Translations under genes and position numbers: made by a program
Assembly (NCBI GenBank): GCA_937896895.1
Contig: CALBNV010000082.1
Span: 1 to 41,350 of the forward strand
Reading direction: 5' to 3'
From: an uncultured Bacteroidales bacterium
GTDB taxonomy: Bacteria > Bacteroidota > Bacteroidia > Bacteroidales > F082
DNA: 41,350 nucleotides
Part shown: one piece after another, positions 1-7,561 of the stretch
Numbering within the stretch: position 1 is the first letter of the stretch
Layout of the letters: every line of letters begins with the position of its first letter
Notes under the pieces: generated by a model
Told to the model about the DNA's origin: nothing
Seen by the model: only the letters and a program-made list of their open reading frames with translations
Database searches by the model: none

Positions 1-137
1 ACAGATACATTTTCAATACCAGTAAGTAAATTAAGTATATAAGACCTAATTGTATCTTCATAACCTGATGGTGAGGATATTAAACATAAATCCTTGATTA
101 ATGTCTGAAGATTTGTATTAAGAAGCGAAGTATTCAT
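1..137 (-). CDS. M42-family aminopeptidase, N-terminal fragment
   Basis: A minus-strand frame opens with ATG at 137 and runs off the window start, giving 45 residues. The stretch reading LISSPSGYEDTIRSYI resembles the N-terminus of M42 (glutamyl/endoglucanase-type) metallo-aminopeptidases, where a PSGxE motif follows the first helix. The metal ligands lie outside the window, so the function rests on this motif only. The small ORF at 215-352 lies 77 bases upstream on the same strand and could be co-transcribed. An M20-type peptidase is a less likely alternative. Confidence 0.55.
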   Translation of the reverse strand, partial: MNTSLLNTNLQTLIKDLCLISSPSGYEDTIRSYILNLLTGIENVS

Positions 138-214
138 GTAATTGTCTTTTTAGTCAAATAATAAAATATACTACGAATCAAAAACGCCCATGAAATGTTT
201 TTATTCAAACATTA

Positions 215-352
215 TTAATGCAAGTCATCATAATCATGATTATGATCTGTTTCAAAATCGTCATGTCCAAAATCTATCGTTATATGACGTTCGGTTTTTT
301 CATTTTTGCTCGCGTTTTGATAATCTTCGCATGGTTGATTGTCTTTTGCCAT
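215..352 (-). CDS. Small acidic/histidine-rich hypothetical protein (45 aa)
   Basis: An ATG at 352 opens a 45-codon frame ending in TAA at 215. The product is very polar. Its C-terminal third is dominated by Asp, His, Glu and Asn (for example DHNHDYDDLH), a composition compatible with divalent-metal binding but also with simple-sequence drift. There is no signal peptide or membrane segment. It lies upstream of the M42 peptidase fragment in the same direction. I do not recognise a family, and it could be non-coding. Confidence 0.35.
   Translation of the reverse strand: MAKDNQPCEDYQNASKNEKTERHITIDFGHDDFETDHNHDYDDLH
227..246. repeat. Perfect 20-bp palindrome
   Basis: Positions 227-246 read the same on both strands, with TCATGA at the centre. 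It lies inside the 3' end of the small ORF at 215-352 and encodes its His/Asp repeat. It could be a protein-binding site, a weak hairpin near the end of that transcript, or a by-product of the His-Asp codon repeat. Confidence 0.6.
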
Positions 353-610
353 AGTAGTTTATAATCAATTTGTAAAATACTTTAAACCTATTATATAATT
401 GCCCCAATCTTTATCATTTGTTTTAAAAATAGTGGTAAAACTCACCCAGTTTTGAAAGAAAATTAAAGTTATTTTTGTCTTACACACTTGTTTGTTATAT
501 ATCATCGAACTCGTCTGCTTATTATCCGTGCAAATAATATAGTATAATTCTGTTTTAAATCAAACATTTTTTTTGTTTTTTCATAGATTTATAAAAATGT
601 TTTTTCGGGC
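353..610. other. AT-rich intergenic region
   Basis: This stretch between the small minus-strand ORF and the IS end is strongly AT-rich. I see no convincing open reading frame, RNA gene or clear TAnnTTTG element in it. It presumably holds the promoter for the minus-strand genes. Confidence 0.5.
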
Positions 611-613
611 TAA

Positions 614-631
614 TGGACAAAAATTAGGCTG
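614..631 (+). repeat. IS left inverted repeat
   Basis: This 18-bp sequence is the exact reverse complement of 1635-1652. The match to the outer copy at 1675-1695 extends three bases further outward, to 611. Confidence 0.85.
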
Positions 632-682
632 AAATTTTCCGAAAGCCTAATAATAACTATGGGTTTGGCGCGTTCAAAGGTT

Positions 683-1429
683 ATGAATAAAAAAAGTGCA
701 TTCACTGCGGCAGCCCAATAACGAAGAAAAACGGCATGGTCAACGGGCGCCAGCTATACAAATGCCATGCTTGCGGCAGACAATTCCTTGGAGGTGAGAG
801 ACTGGATCCGGATGCCCTTTTTGCGGCATATCTTGAGGGTAAGCAGACCTACGGGCAACTGGCGGAGAGATACGGCTGCTCTACGAAGACGATACAGAGA
901 TGTCTGGACAAGGCAAAGCCAGCCCGTTTGGAACAGTTCTCGTCCGTGGCCAACGTCGTGATGGACACCACATACTTCGGGCGCAGGTTCGGGGTGATGG
1001 TGTTCAAGAACAGCCTCGACGGGGCGATACTGCTGAAGAAGTACGTGAAGAACGAGACCGTGGAAGGGTACGTCTCCGGGATCGCGGAGATTGTCAGGCG
1101 GGGCATCAGTGTGCAAGCCGATGCTTGACGCATGGCATGAAAAGTGGAAGGACCTGTTGGACGAAAGGTCAGCAAACGTGGAAACCGGCAAGACCTTCTA
1201 TACCCACAAGCCATTGCGAAGCGCCTATCGGAGCCTGCGCAGCAATCTGCCTCATCTGTTCGTGTTCGAGCATTGGAGAGAGTTGGACGTGCCCAACACG
1301 ACGAACACGCTCGACGGCCAATTCTCCGACCTGAAGAACAAGCTGCGCAACCACAACGGCTTGTCCGCCGAGAGGAAGAGGAGATTGATAGACAAATACT
1401 TTCTGGCCCGAAAAGTTGGCAGGGATTGA
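683..1429 (+). pseudogene. IS256-family transposase (variant zinc-ribbon type), broken
   Basis: The reading frame starts conceptually at ATG 683 but is out of frame after the A7 run at 689-695. One extra A would join it to a CxxC...CxxC zinc ribbon (CIHC, then CHAC near 766-777). A helix-turn-helix-like segment and the first catalytic Asp (VVMDTTYFGR, near 960) follow. This frame stops at 1128. The C-terminal part continues in another frame from about 1091 to 1429, with the TTNTLDGQFSDLKNKLRNH segment typical of IS1249-like members. The region expected to carry the second catalytic Asp appears deleted at the junction near 1110-1130. Family assignment is from motif recognition. Confidence 0.75.
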
Positions 1430-1634
1430 AGTCGCCGTTGGGTTTTTTAAAGGCATGGCAGTCCGCCAAATAAAGTAAGGGTGGCCCTTGTGAGATCACC
1501 CTCGAACACTTCATTTGTCGTGTCTGTCCAATCTATTCCTTGGCAGGTTGCTCCCCAGCAGAGCCCGTCTCCGCTTCAATTGGTGTTGCAAATATAAATC
1601 AATGTCGCATTGGAATGACATCTGCCAAAAAAAA

Positions 1635-1652
1635 CAGCCTAATTTTTGTCCA
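1635..1652 (-). repeat. IS right inverted repeat (inner copy)
   Basis: This is the exact reverse complement of 614-631. It is separated from the outer copy by a 6-bp-stem hairpin at 1654-1671 (TTGAGA/TCTCAA). Confidence 0.85.
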
Positions 1653-1674
1653 CTTGAGAGCAACGTCTCAAAAA

Positions 1675-1695
1675 CAGCCTAAAATTTGTCCATTA
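1675..1695 (-). repeat. IS right inverted repeat (outer copy)
   Basis: It matches the reverse complement of 611-631 at 19 of 21 positions. Its sequence plus the adjoining TGAGAC motif recurs in shortened form near 41164-41179. Confidence 0.7.
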
Positions 1696-1700
1696 CACCA

Positions 1701-1790
1701 AAAAGTTGCATTTATAAACCTATTTTTTTAAATTATTCTAAAAGTCGTAGTTATAAACTTAACTTTTTGTGTTTTTGCGAAAAGTTTTAG
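1701..1790. repeat. Three iteron-like repeats, period 39-40 bp
   Basis: Similar 20-bp units start at 1701 and 1740 (16 of 20 identical, AAAAGT..TTATAAAC core). A degenerate third unit starts at 1780 (AAAAGTTTTAG). The phase is close to four helical turns. They lie about 130-220 bp upstream of the debranching-enzyme promoter and may be operators, or remnants of a promoter region cut by the adjoining IS. Confidence 0.4.
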
Positions 1791-1918
1791 CCATGGAAAT
1801 AATTGATGGAAATCGTTGGCTTCGTTGGTTAGCTACAATGGTATAATGACTGTCTCGCTGCATGATTTTTTGACGAATTAAATTTTCAAAAAATCTTTTC
1901 ATCTTCTTTTTTTCTTTT

Positions 1919-1926
1919 TATATTTG
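1919..1926 (+). promoter_or_regulatory. Bacteroidota -7 element (TATATTTG) of the glycogen operon
   Basis: TATATTTG fits the Bacteroidota -7 consensus TAnnTTTG. It lies 36 bp before the ATG at 1963 and overlaps a possible in-frame TTG at 1924, which argues that ATG 1963 is the true start. No good -33 TTTG is seen. Confidence 0.6.
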
Positions 1927-1962
1927 CAGGTCAAAATTTTGAAAATTAATCCGCTGAGAAAT

Positions 1963-3933
1963 ATGGCATACATCTCATTCGACAAGCAACATCTGGTCAA
2001 CTTGGAGTTTACCATGAACAAGGAAATCCTGCGGTCGAACCGCTCGGGAGCTTTCTATAACACTACCGTAATTGGTTGTAACACAAGGAAATACCACGGG
2101 CTTTTGGTGATGCCGCAGCCTAAACTCGATAATAACAACCATGTGCTTCTGTCGTCGATAGATGAGACGCTCGTCGCAAACAAAGAGGAGTTCCATCTCG
2201 GTGTCCACGAGTACAAGGACGGCACGGTGTCGCCGCGAGGGCACAAATATTTGCGCGAGTTCACCGCCGAGCCAATCCCAAAGCTGACTTACCGCGTCGG
2301 CAGTTCGTTCCTGACCAAGGAATACATATTCGCTGAGAATGAACCGCGCATCCTGATACGTTACACGCTGACGGAGGCTGCGCAGCCTATCACATTGAGA
2401 CTCATGCCGTTCCTCGCTTTCCGCAATGTGCACATGGTCACGCACGAGAACCATGCGGCGAACAGAAAATACACCCCGCTTAAAAACGGAGCCGCCTGGC
2501 AGATGTATGAGAATTACGACACCCTCTGCTTCCAAATCTCAAAGGCGAATGAATACACCCATTGCCCTGATTGGTATCGTAACTTGTTTTATATCAGAGA
2601 GTTCGAGCGTGGATATGATGCCGTTGAAGACCTGTATGTCCCTGGCTTCTTTGAGGTTCAGATGAAGAAAGGCGACAGCATCGTCGTGTCGGCTGGCATT
2701 GAGGAGAAAAATCCTTCTCTTTTCAGGAAACAGTTTGATAATCAGATAGAACACCGCATACCGCGCGACAGCTTCGAGCATTGCCTGCAGAATTCGGCGC
2801 AGCAGTTTATCATAAAAGGTGAGAAAGGCACGCGTATGTTCGCCGGCTTCCCGTGGTTCGGCTCGTGCAGCCGCGACACCTTCCTCTCGCTCCCCGGCAT
2901 CTGCTTCGCCAACGGCGACGAGAAGACCTTCAAAGAGATGCTAAAATATTTCATCGACAGGATGCAAGGCCCGTTCTTCCCGCATAAATATTACCAGAAA
3001 AGCCTGTATTACACCGCCGTCGATTCCCCGCTGTGGTTCTTCGTCAACATGCAGAAATATGAGTCGATGCTCGGCAAGACGAAGAAGTCGATCTGGAAGG
3101 AATATGGCGAAGTGATGACGAAAATCATAGACAGTTTCCTCAATGGCACCGATTTTAACGTGAAGGCGCGTGAAAACGGACTGCTTTACGCCGGCAACGA
3201 GAACCTCGCCCTGACATGGATGAACGTGTTCTGCGACGGGAAGCCGTGGACACCGAGATACGGATTCGCAATAGAGATAAACGCCTTGTGGTACAATGCG
3301 TTACGCTATGGCATTGAACTGCTGAAGGTCGCTGATAAGAAAGACCCGCATCTTGCCGGATGGGGTGATGTGGCGGCGAAAATCGAGAAATCGTTCGTCG
3401 AAACATTCTACGATGAACAAAATGACGTTTTCTTTGATTATGTCAATGAAAATGAAAGAAATACGATGGTGCGTCCGAACATGCTTGTTGCCAGCTCGAT
3501 GCCATATTCGCCGATGAAAGACAACCTGAAGAAGAAAATCCTCGACATCACCCGTTCTGAATTATTGACAATCAGAGGGTTGCGCTCACTTTCACCGCGT
3601 GAGGAACGTGAATACCGTGGCATCACCTTGGGTAATCATCGCGAACGCGAGCGTGCGTATCATAACGGCACTGTATTCCCTTGGCTGATAATGCCTTACG
3701 CGGATGCCTGCCTGTCTATTTATGGCAAAGCGGCACTGCCTTATCTCGAAGATTTGTATGATGGCTTTGAGGCGGCGATCTTCGTCAACGGTATCGGGAG
3801 CATCTCGGAGATTTATGACGGCAACCCGCCGCACGAGGCACGCGGCTGCATCTCGCAGTCAACGAGCGTGGCGGCGCTGCTGTATTTGAAGTATGTTATT
3901 GATTCACTGAAAGATAAAAACGTAAAGATATGA
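1963..3933 (+). CDS. Glycogen debranching enzyme (amylo-alpha-1,6-glucosidase family)
   Basis: The 656-residue cytoplasmic protein hydrolyses alpha-1,6 branch stubs of glycogen. The N-terminal part (about 1-230, starting MAYISFDK and including TRKYHGLLV) is the bacterial GDE N-terminal beta domain. The rest is an (alpha/alpha)6 barrel with GFPWFGSCSRDTF near residue 294 holding the conserved Arg-Asp. Near the C-terminus it carries HNGTVFPW and SEIYDGNPPHEARGC, the signature around the second catalytic acid. ATG 1963 was chosen over the in-frame TTG 1924 because the promoter element overlaps the latter. It is first in the operon and overlaps the next gene by 4 bp (ATGA), which suggests coupled translation. 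Length and motifs match the family, so confidence is high. Confidence 0.93.
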   Translation: MAYISFDKQHLVNLEFTMNKEILRSNRSGAFYNTTVIGCNTRKYHGLLVMPQPKLDNNNHVLLSSIDETLVANKEEFHLGVHEYKDGTVSPRGHKYLREFTAEPIPKLTYRVGSSFLTKEYIFAENEPRILIRYTLTEAAQPITLRLMPFLAFRNVHMVTHENHAANRKYTPLKNGAAWQMYENYDTLCFQISKANEYTHCPDWYRNLFYIREFERGYDAVEDLYVPGFFEVQMKKGDSIVVSAGIEEKNPSLFRKQFDNQIEHRIPRDSFEHCLQNSAQQFIIKGEKGTRMFAGFPWFGSCSRDTFLSLPGICFANGDEKTFKEMLKYFIDRMQGPFFPHKYYQKSLYYTAVDSPLWFFVNMQKYESMLGKTKKSIWKEYGEVMTKIIDSFLNGTDFNVKARENGLLYAGNENLALTWMNVFCDGKPWTPRYGFAIEINALWYNALRYGIELLKVADKKDPHLAGWGDVAAKIEKSFVETFYDEQNDVFFDYVNENERNTMVRPNMLVASSMPYSPMKDNLKKKILDITRSELLTIRGLRSLSPREEREYRGITLGNHRERERAYHNGTVFPWLIMPYADACLSIYGKAALPYLEDLYDGFEAAIFVNGIGSISEIYDGNPPHEARGCISQSTSVAALLYLKYVIDSLKDKNVKI

Positions 3934-5216
3934 GAGTACTGATGTTTGGATGGGAGTTCCCGCCTCATATCACAGGCGGCCTCGGGACGGCATGTTTCGG
4001 CATGACCAAAGGACTCGCGAAGAACGGCGTCGAGGTGCTCTTCGTCGTGCCGAAAGCCCACGGCGATGAAGACCAGACCAATGTGCGGCTGCTCAACGCC
4101 AGCGATGTCACTGTCAATATCGACAATGAGAAAGACAGAAGTTATTGGGACAGAGTGCAATACATGGAGATCGGCTCGAACATCATACCGTATGTCGGGC
4201 CGGAGCGGTTCGCCACGATGGTGGAGGAGAGCCGTCACGCCACCGACAGTTTCCACAGTTCGGTGATGGCGCCGCGCTATGAGTTCTCCGGGAAATACGG
4301 CGCGAACCTCATGGAGGAAGTCGCACGTTACGCACTCATCGGCTCGTCGCTCGCCACCAAATACGACTTCGACGTCATCCACGCGCACGACTGGCTCACG
4401 TATTCCGCAGGCATCGCGGCCAAGGAGACGACGGGGAAACCCCTTGTAGTGCACATGCACGCCACGGAGTTCGACCGCTCCGGCGAGAACATCAACACCA
4501 ACGTCTATGCGATAGAACGACGCGGGATGGAAGCCGCCGACCTCGTCATCACGGTGAGCGACTGGACACGTAACATCGTCATTAATAAATATGGTATCAA
4601 CCCCGACAAGGTCGTGACCGTGCATAACGCCGTCGAGCCGAGCGACAAGTCACTTGACGAGTACGAGCGCAGCGGCCTGAAAGCCAAGGTGGTGACCTTC
4701 CTCGGACGAATCACTTACCAGAAAGGCCCTGAATATTTCGTCGAAGCTGCTTACAAGATCCTTCAGGTTGACCCGACGATACATTTCGTCATGGCAGGGA
4801 CGGGCGACATGCTCCAGAAAATGGTCAAACGCGTGGCGCAGCTGAAGATAGGGAGCAACTTCCATTTCACGGGATTTCTGAAAGGCAACGACGTTGATCA
4901 GATGTTTGCGATGAGCGATGTCTTTGTAATGCCTTCAATATCAGAACCTTTCGGTATCGTGCCGCTCGAAGCGATGCGACTGAAGGTGCCTGTCATCATC
5001 TCCAAACAGTCGGGCGTCTCTGAAGTCGTGCAACACGCGCTGAAAGTCGATTTCTGGGACATCAACGGCCTCGCCGACGCCATTTACGGCATCTGCAAAT
5101 ACAAGGCCGTGTCGGACATCTTCAGAAATGAAGGGAAGGAAGAGGTCGATAACCTCAAATGGGAATACGCCTCGAAGAAAATCAAGGCGGTTTATGAACG
5201 AGCCATCGGCCTGTAA
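3930..5216 (+). CDS. GT4-type glycosyltransferase of the glycogen operon
   Basis: The 428-residue GT-B fold protein has an N-terminal acceptor lobe beginning WEFPPHITGGLGTA, where a glycine-rich loop binds the acceptor or UDP. A middle HAHDWLTYSAG motif follows. The C-terminal nucleotide-sugar lobe carries SEPFGIVPLEAM near residue 338, the E-x7-E motif of retaining GT4/GT5 enzymes. In gut Bacteroides the same trio of debranching enzyme, glycosyltransferase and GH57 amylase occurs, so I infer a role in alpha-glucan synthesis or remodelling. Donor and acceptor cannot be read from sequence. It overlaps the upstream gene by 4 bp. There is no signal peptide. Confidence 0.85.
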   Translation: MRVLMFGWEFPPHITGGLGTACFGMTKGLAKNGVEVLFVVPKAHGDEDQTNVRLLNASDVTVNIDNEKDRSYWDRVQYMEIGSNIIPYVGPERFATMVEESRHATDSFHSSVMAPRYEFSGKYGANLMEEVARYALIGSSLATKYDFDVIHAHDWLTYSAGIAAKETTGKPLVVHMHATEFDRSGENINTNVYAIERRGMEAADLVITVSDWTRNIVINKYGINPDKVVTVHNAVEPSDKSLDEYERSGLKAKVVTFLGRITYQKGPEYFVEAAYKILQVDPTIHFVMAGTGDMLQKMVKRVAQLKIGSNFHFTGFLKGNDVDQMFAMSDVFVMPSISEPFGIVPLEAMRLKVPVIISKQSGVSEVVQHALKVDFWDINGLADAIYGICKYKAVSDIFRNEGKEEVDNLKWEYASKKIKAVYERAIGL

Positions 5217-5261
5217 AAACACATCGAATGCGTAAAATTTATTTATAAAATAACAACAATA

Positions 5262-6413
5262 ATGAAAAAATTAGTCATATCAATCATCTTTATTATTACA
5301 ATGATTCCGGCGTTTGCGCAGATCGAGGATGAGATACAGCAAACCAAGAAGGTGAAAATCGAGAACGGCAGGGCGTATCTCCTTGAAAAATTCCTCGAAC
5401 GCGACTATGAAAAGGTTAAGGAAATAACAGGCTATTTGCTTGATTTGGAGGATGACAATTATTGTGCTTTGTCAATGAGTGAATTATGGCTTTTGCCGTA
5501 TTGGACACAGGATTTTGATTTGTTGACTACAATGCTCGGATTTGATTCGACTGATTATGAAGTTTATAAGGCGAAAATCCTACCTGTGTATGACCAGTTA
5601 TATGCACAATTGTATAGACATAGCATTGAGGACGAACATCTGTTACATTCAAATCTACAGGAAGCCGAGCTTTCAGCTGAAGACAGAGAATTCCTTACAA
5701 TTTATTTGGATTGGGTGTTAGATAATAAATGCTATAACGATCCCAGATATAATTATGGCTTTTATTATTATGGTGATATATCGCAGAAGGAATATAATGA
5801 ACGGCTTGATCAATTCTTGGCTAAATATCCAGACAGCCGTTATAAGTGGGTTGCAAATAACATCATACACAAATCTTATTATGACAAATCGAATTGGGGT
5901 TTTGGAGTGAGTTTTGAACTGTGTTCAGGCTTTTCGACAGGTCAAATGCATAAACCAGTAGGTGGTTTTGGATTGAGTTTTAATGTTTCATATAAAAAGT
6001 TAGAACTGGATTTAGGAGGAGATATTATTGCTGCAAATACACGTTATAATATTACGTATTCGGGTGACAGTATTTATTCAAAAGGTTCTGAAATAGATTT
6101 TGCTTTAGTGTATGCAAATTTAAGTTATAATATTGTTGATAATAAATCAATCAGATTATCACCGGTTGTCGGTGTTGGATATAATTGGGAAAGTTATTCT
6201 GTGTCAAAAAAGAAAAGAGAAAATAATAGATATGTATTGTATCAAGTAGGACTGAACTTTGATATTAAATTAAAAGACACTCTTTTTGATGACCAATACA
6301 TAAGAATAAGATATAATTGTGGGATTACAAATATGGGACAGAGTGAGATTTCTACATTACATTTTATATCAGTGGGTTGGACTGGATTCAGTAATAGAAA
6401 ATTCGTTAAATAG
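5262..6413 (+). CDS. Secreted beta-barrel-like hypothetical protein
   Basis: The 383-residue product has a clear signal peptide (MKKLVISIIFIITMIPAFA, cut before QIEDE). Residues 20-205 are a helical, charged region. From about 210 the alternating hydrophobic and aromatic pattern (WGFGVSFELCSGFSTG and later strands ending HFISVGWTGF) looks like an outer-membrane beta-barrel of roughly eight strands. I do not recognise a family. The gene is much more AT-rich than both neighbours, especially 5700-6413. It sits between two cytoplasmic glycogen enzymes with short gaps (45 and 20 bp), which suggests a later insertion into the operon. No TAnnTTTG element was found in front of it, so it probably depends on read-through. 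Confidence 0.8.
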   Translation: MKKLVISIIFIITMIPAFAQIEDEIQQTKKVKIENGRAYLLEKFLERDYEKVKEITGYLLDLEDDNYCALSMSELWLLPYWTQDFDLLTTMLGFDSTDYEVYKAKILPVYDQLYAQLYRHSIEDEHLLHSNLQEAELSAEDREFLTIYLDWVLDNKCYNDPRYNYGFYYYGDISQKEYNERLDQFLAKYPDSRYKWVANNIIHKSYYDKSNWGFGVSFELCSGFSTGQMHKPVGGFGLSFNVSYKKLELDLGGDIIAANTRYNITYSGDSIYSKGSEIDFALVYANLSYNIVDNKSIRLSPVVGVGYNWESYSVSKKKRENNRYVLYQVGLNFDIKLKDTLFDDQYIRIRYNCGITNMGQSEISTLHFISVGWTGFSNRKFVK

Positions 6414-6433
6414 AATAATAAACACTTATAGAT

Positions 6434-7561
6434 ATGAGAAATCTTTGTTTTTACTTCCAGGTGCATCAGCCGTACAGGCTCCGCACGTATCGATTCTTTG
6501 ATATCGGAAAACGTCATTTTTATTATGACGACTACAACAACCGCATCACTATGCAACGCGTGGCTGAGAGATGCTATGTTCCGATGAACAACTTGATGCT
6601 CAAGAAGATAGAGGAACTTGGAAACAAGATGAAGTTCGCGATTTCGTTCTCGGGAGTCGGCATCGAACAGATGGAGGTGTACGCGCCATATGCCTTAGAA
6701 AGCTTCAAAAAGCTTGTCGCGACAGGCAATGTGGAGGTGTTGGCCGAGACATATTCTCACTCGGTGTCGTCGCTGATGAATAAAGACGCTTTTAAGTTGG
6801 AAGTCGCTGAGCATAAACGACTTATGAAAGAGGTGTTTAACGTCCGTCCGAAGACTTTCCATAACACCGAGCTCATTTATTCTAACGAAATCGGTGCCGA
6901 CGTGGCGGAGATGGGCTTTGACCTCATGCTGACGGAAGGAGCAAAGCACGTGCTTGGCTGGAAGAGTCCTAACTATCTGTATGCCAACGCGATAAACCCG
7001 AAACTTAAAGTGTTGCTCCGTAACTGGAAGATGAGCGACGAGATAGCTCTGAAGTTTGCGCATGAGACTTTCAAAGTTGAGGATTTCGTCAACTGGCTCA
7101 ACTCGATACCGAAAGAGGAGGAGGTTGTCAACATCTTCATTGATTACGAGACATTCGGCGAGGCATTGGACGCTTCGACAGGCATCTTCGAGTTTATGAA
7201 CTATCTGCCTGACGCGGTAATGAAATACACTGATTTCCAATTTGTTACACCACATCAAGTTATTGATAAGCTGCAGCCGATGGGGGTGTTCGACGCACCG
7301 ATACCTCTCTCTTGCCGCGATGAGGAACGCGATATGTCAACATGGATGGGCAACGACCTCCAGGATGACGCGATTGAGACGCTGTATTCCAATTTCAAAA
7401 AAGTCAAAAACTCTAAGGATGAGGAACTTATGCGCGACTGGAACGCTTTGCAGGCATCGGAGAACTTCGCCGAAATGTGCACGAAACACAGCGGCGGGAC
7501 ACCATACGATTTTTACATCAACTACATGAATATATTAACAGATTTTAAAAACAGAATTTAA
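6434..7561 (+). CDS. GH57-family alpha-amylase / glucanotransferase
   Basis: The 375-residue cytoplasmic protein shows GH57 motifs in order. HQP is at residues 11-13, SGVGIEQ near 75, and HNTELIYSNE with Glu146 is the likely nucleophile position. IDYETFGE has Asp237 at the position of the family's acid/base. GH57 members cleave or transfer alpha-1,4-glucans. It is shorter than the roughly 460-residue Bacteroides homologues I recall, mainly at the C-terminus. Its stop codon is immediately followed by the TTG start of the next gene (TAATTG), which suggests translational re-initiation. Confidence 0.87.
   Translation: MRNLCFYFQVHQPYRLRTYRFFDIGKRHFYYDDYNNRITMQRVAERCYVPMNNLMLKKIEELGNKMKFAISFSGVGIEQMEVYAPYALESFKKLVATGNVEVLAETYSHSVSSLMNKDAFKLEVAEHKRLMKEVFNVRPKTFHNTELIYSNEIGADVAEMGFDLMLTEGAKHVLGWKSPNYLYANAINPKLKVLLRNWKMSDEIALKFAHETFKVEDFVNWLNSIPKEEEVVNIFIDYETFGEALDASTGIFEFMNYLPDAVMKYTDFQFVTPHQVIDKLQPMGVFDAPIPLSCRDEERDMSTWMGNDLQDDAIETLYSNFKKVKNSKDEELMRDWNALQASENFAEMCTKHSGGTPYDFYINYMNILTDFKNRI

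Larger units (their letters stand above)
611..1695 (+). mobile_element. Degenerate IS256-like (IS1249-type) insertion sequence
   Basis: The left end at 614-631 and the right-hand copy at 1635-1652 are a perfect 18-bp inverted repeat (TGGACAAAAATTAGGCTG). A second right-hand copy at 1675-1695 matches the outer left end 611-631 over 21 bp with two mismatches. Between them is a transposase gene that is visibly more GC-rich than the flanks and carries at least two lesions. The duplicated right end suggests either two insertions or a terminal duplication. No clear target-site duplication was found. The element is presumably immobile unless supplied with transposase in trans. Confidence 0.8.

Noticed and set aside
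849..1514. Long minus-strand ORF across the IS
   Set aside because: It is antisense to the recognisable transposase motifs, has no family-like features, and follows the GC bias of the coding strand.
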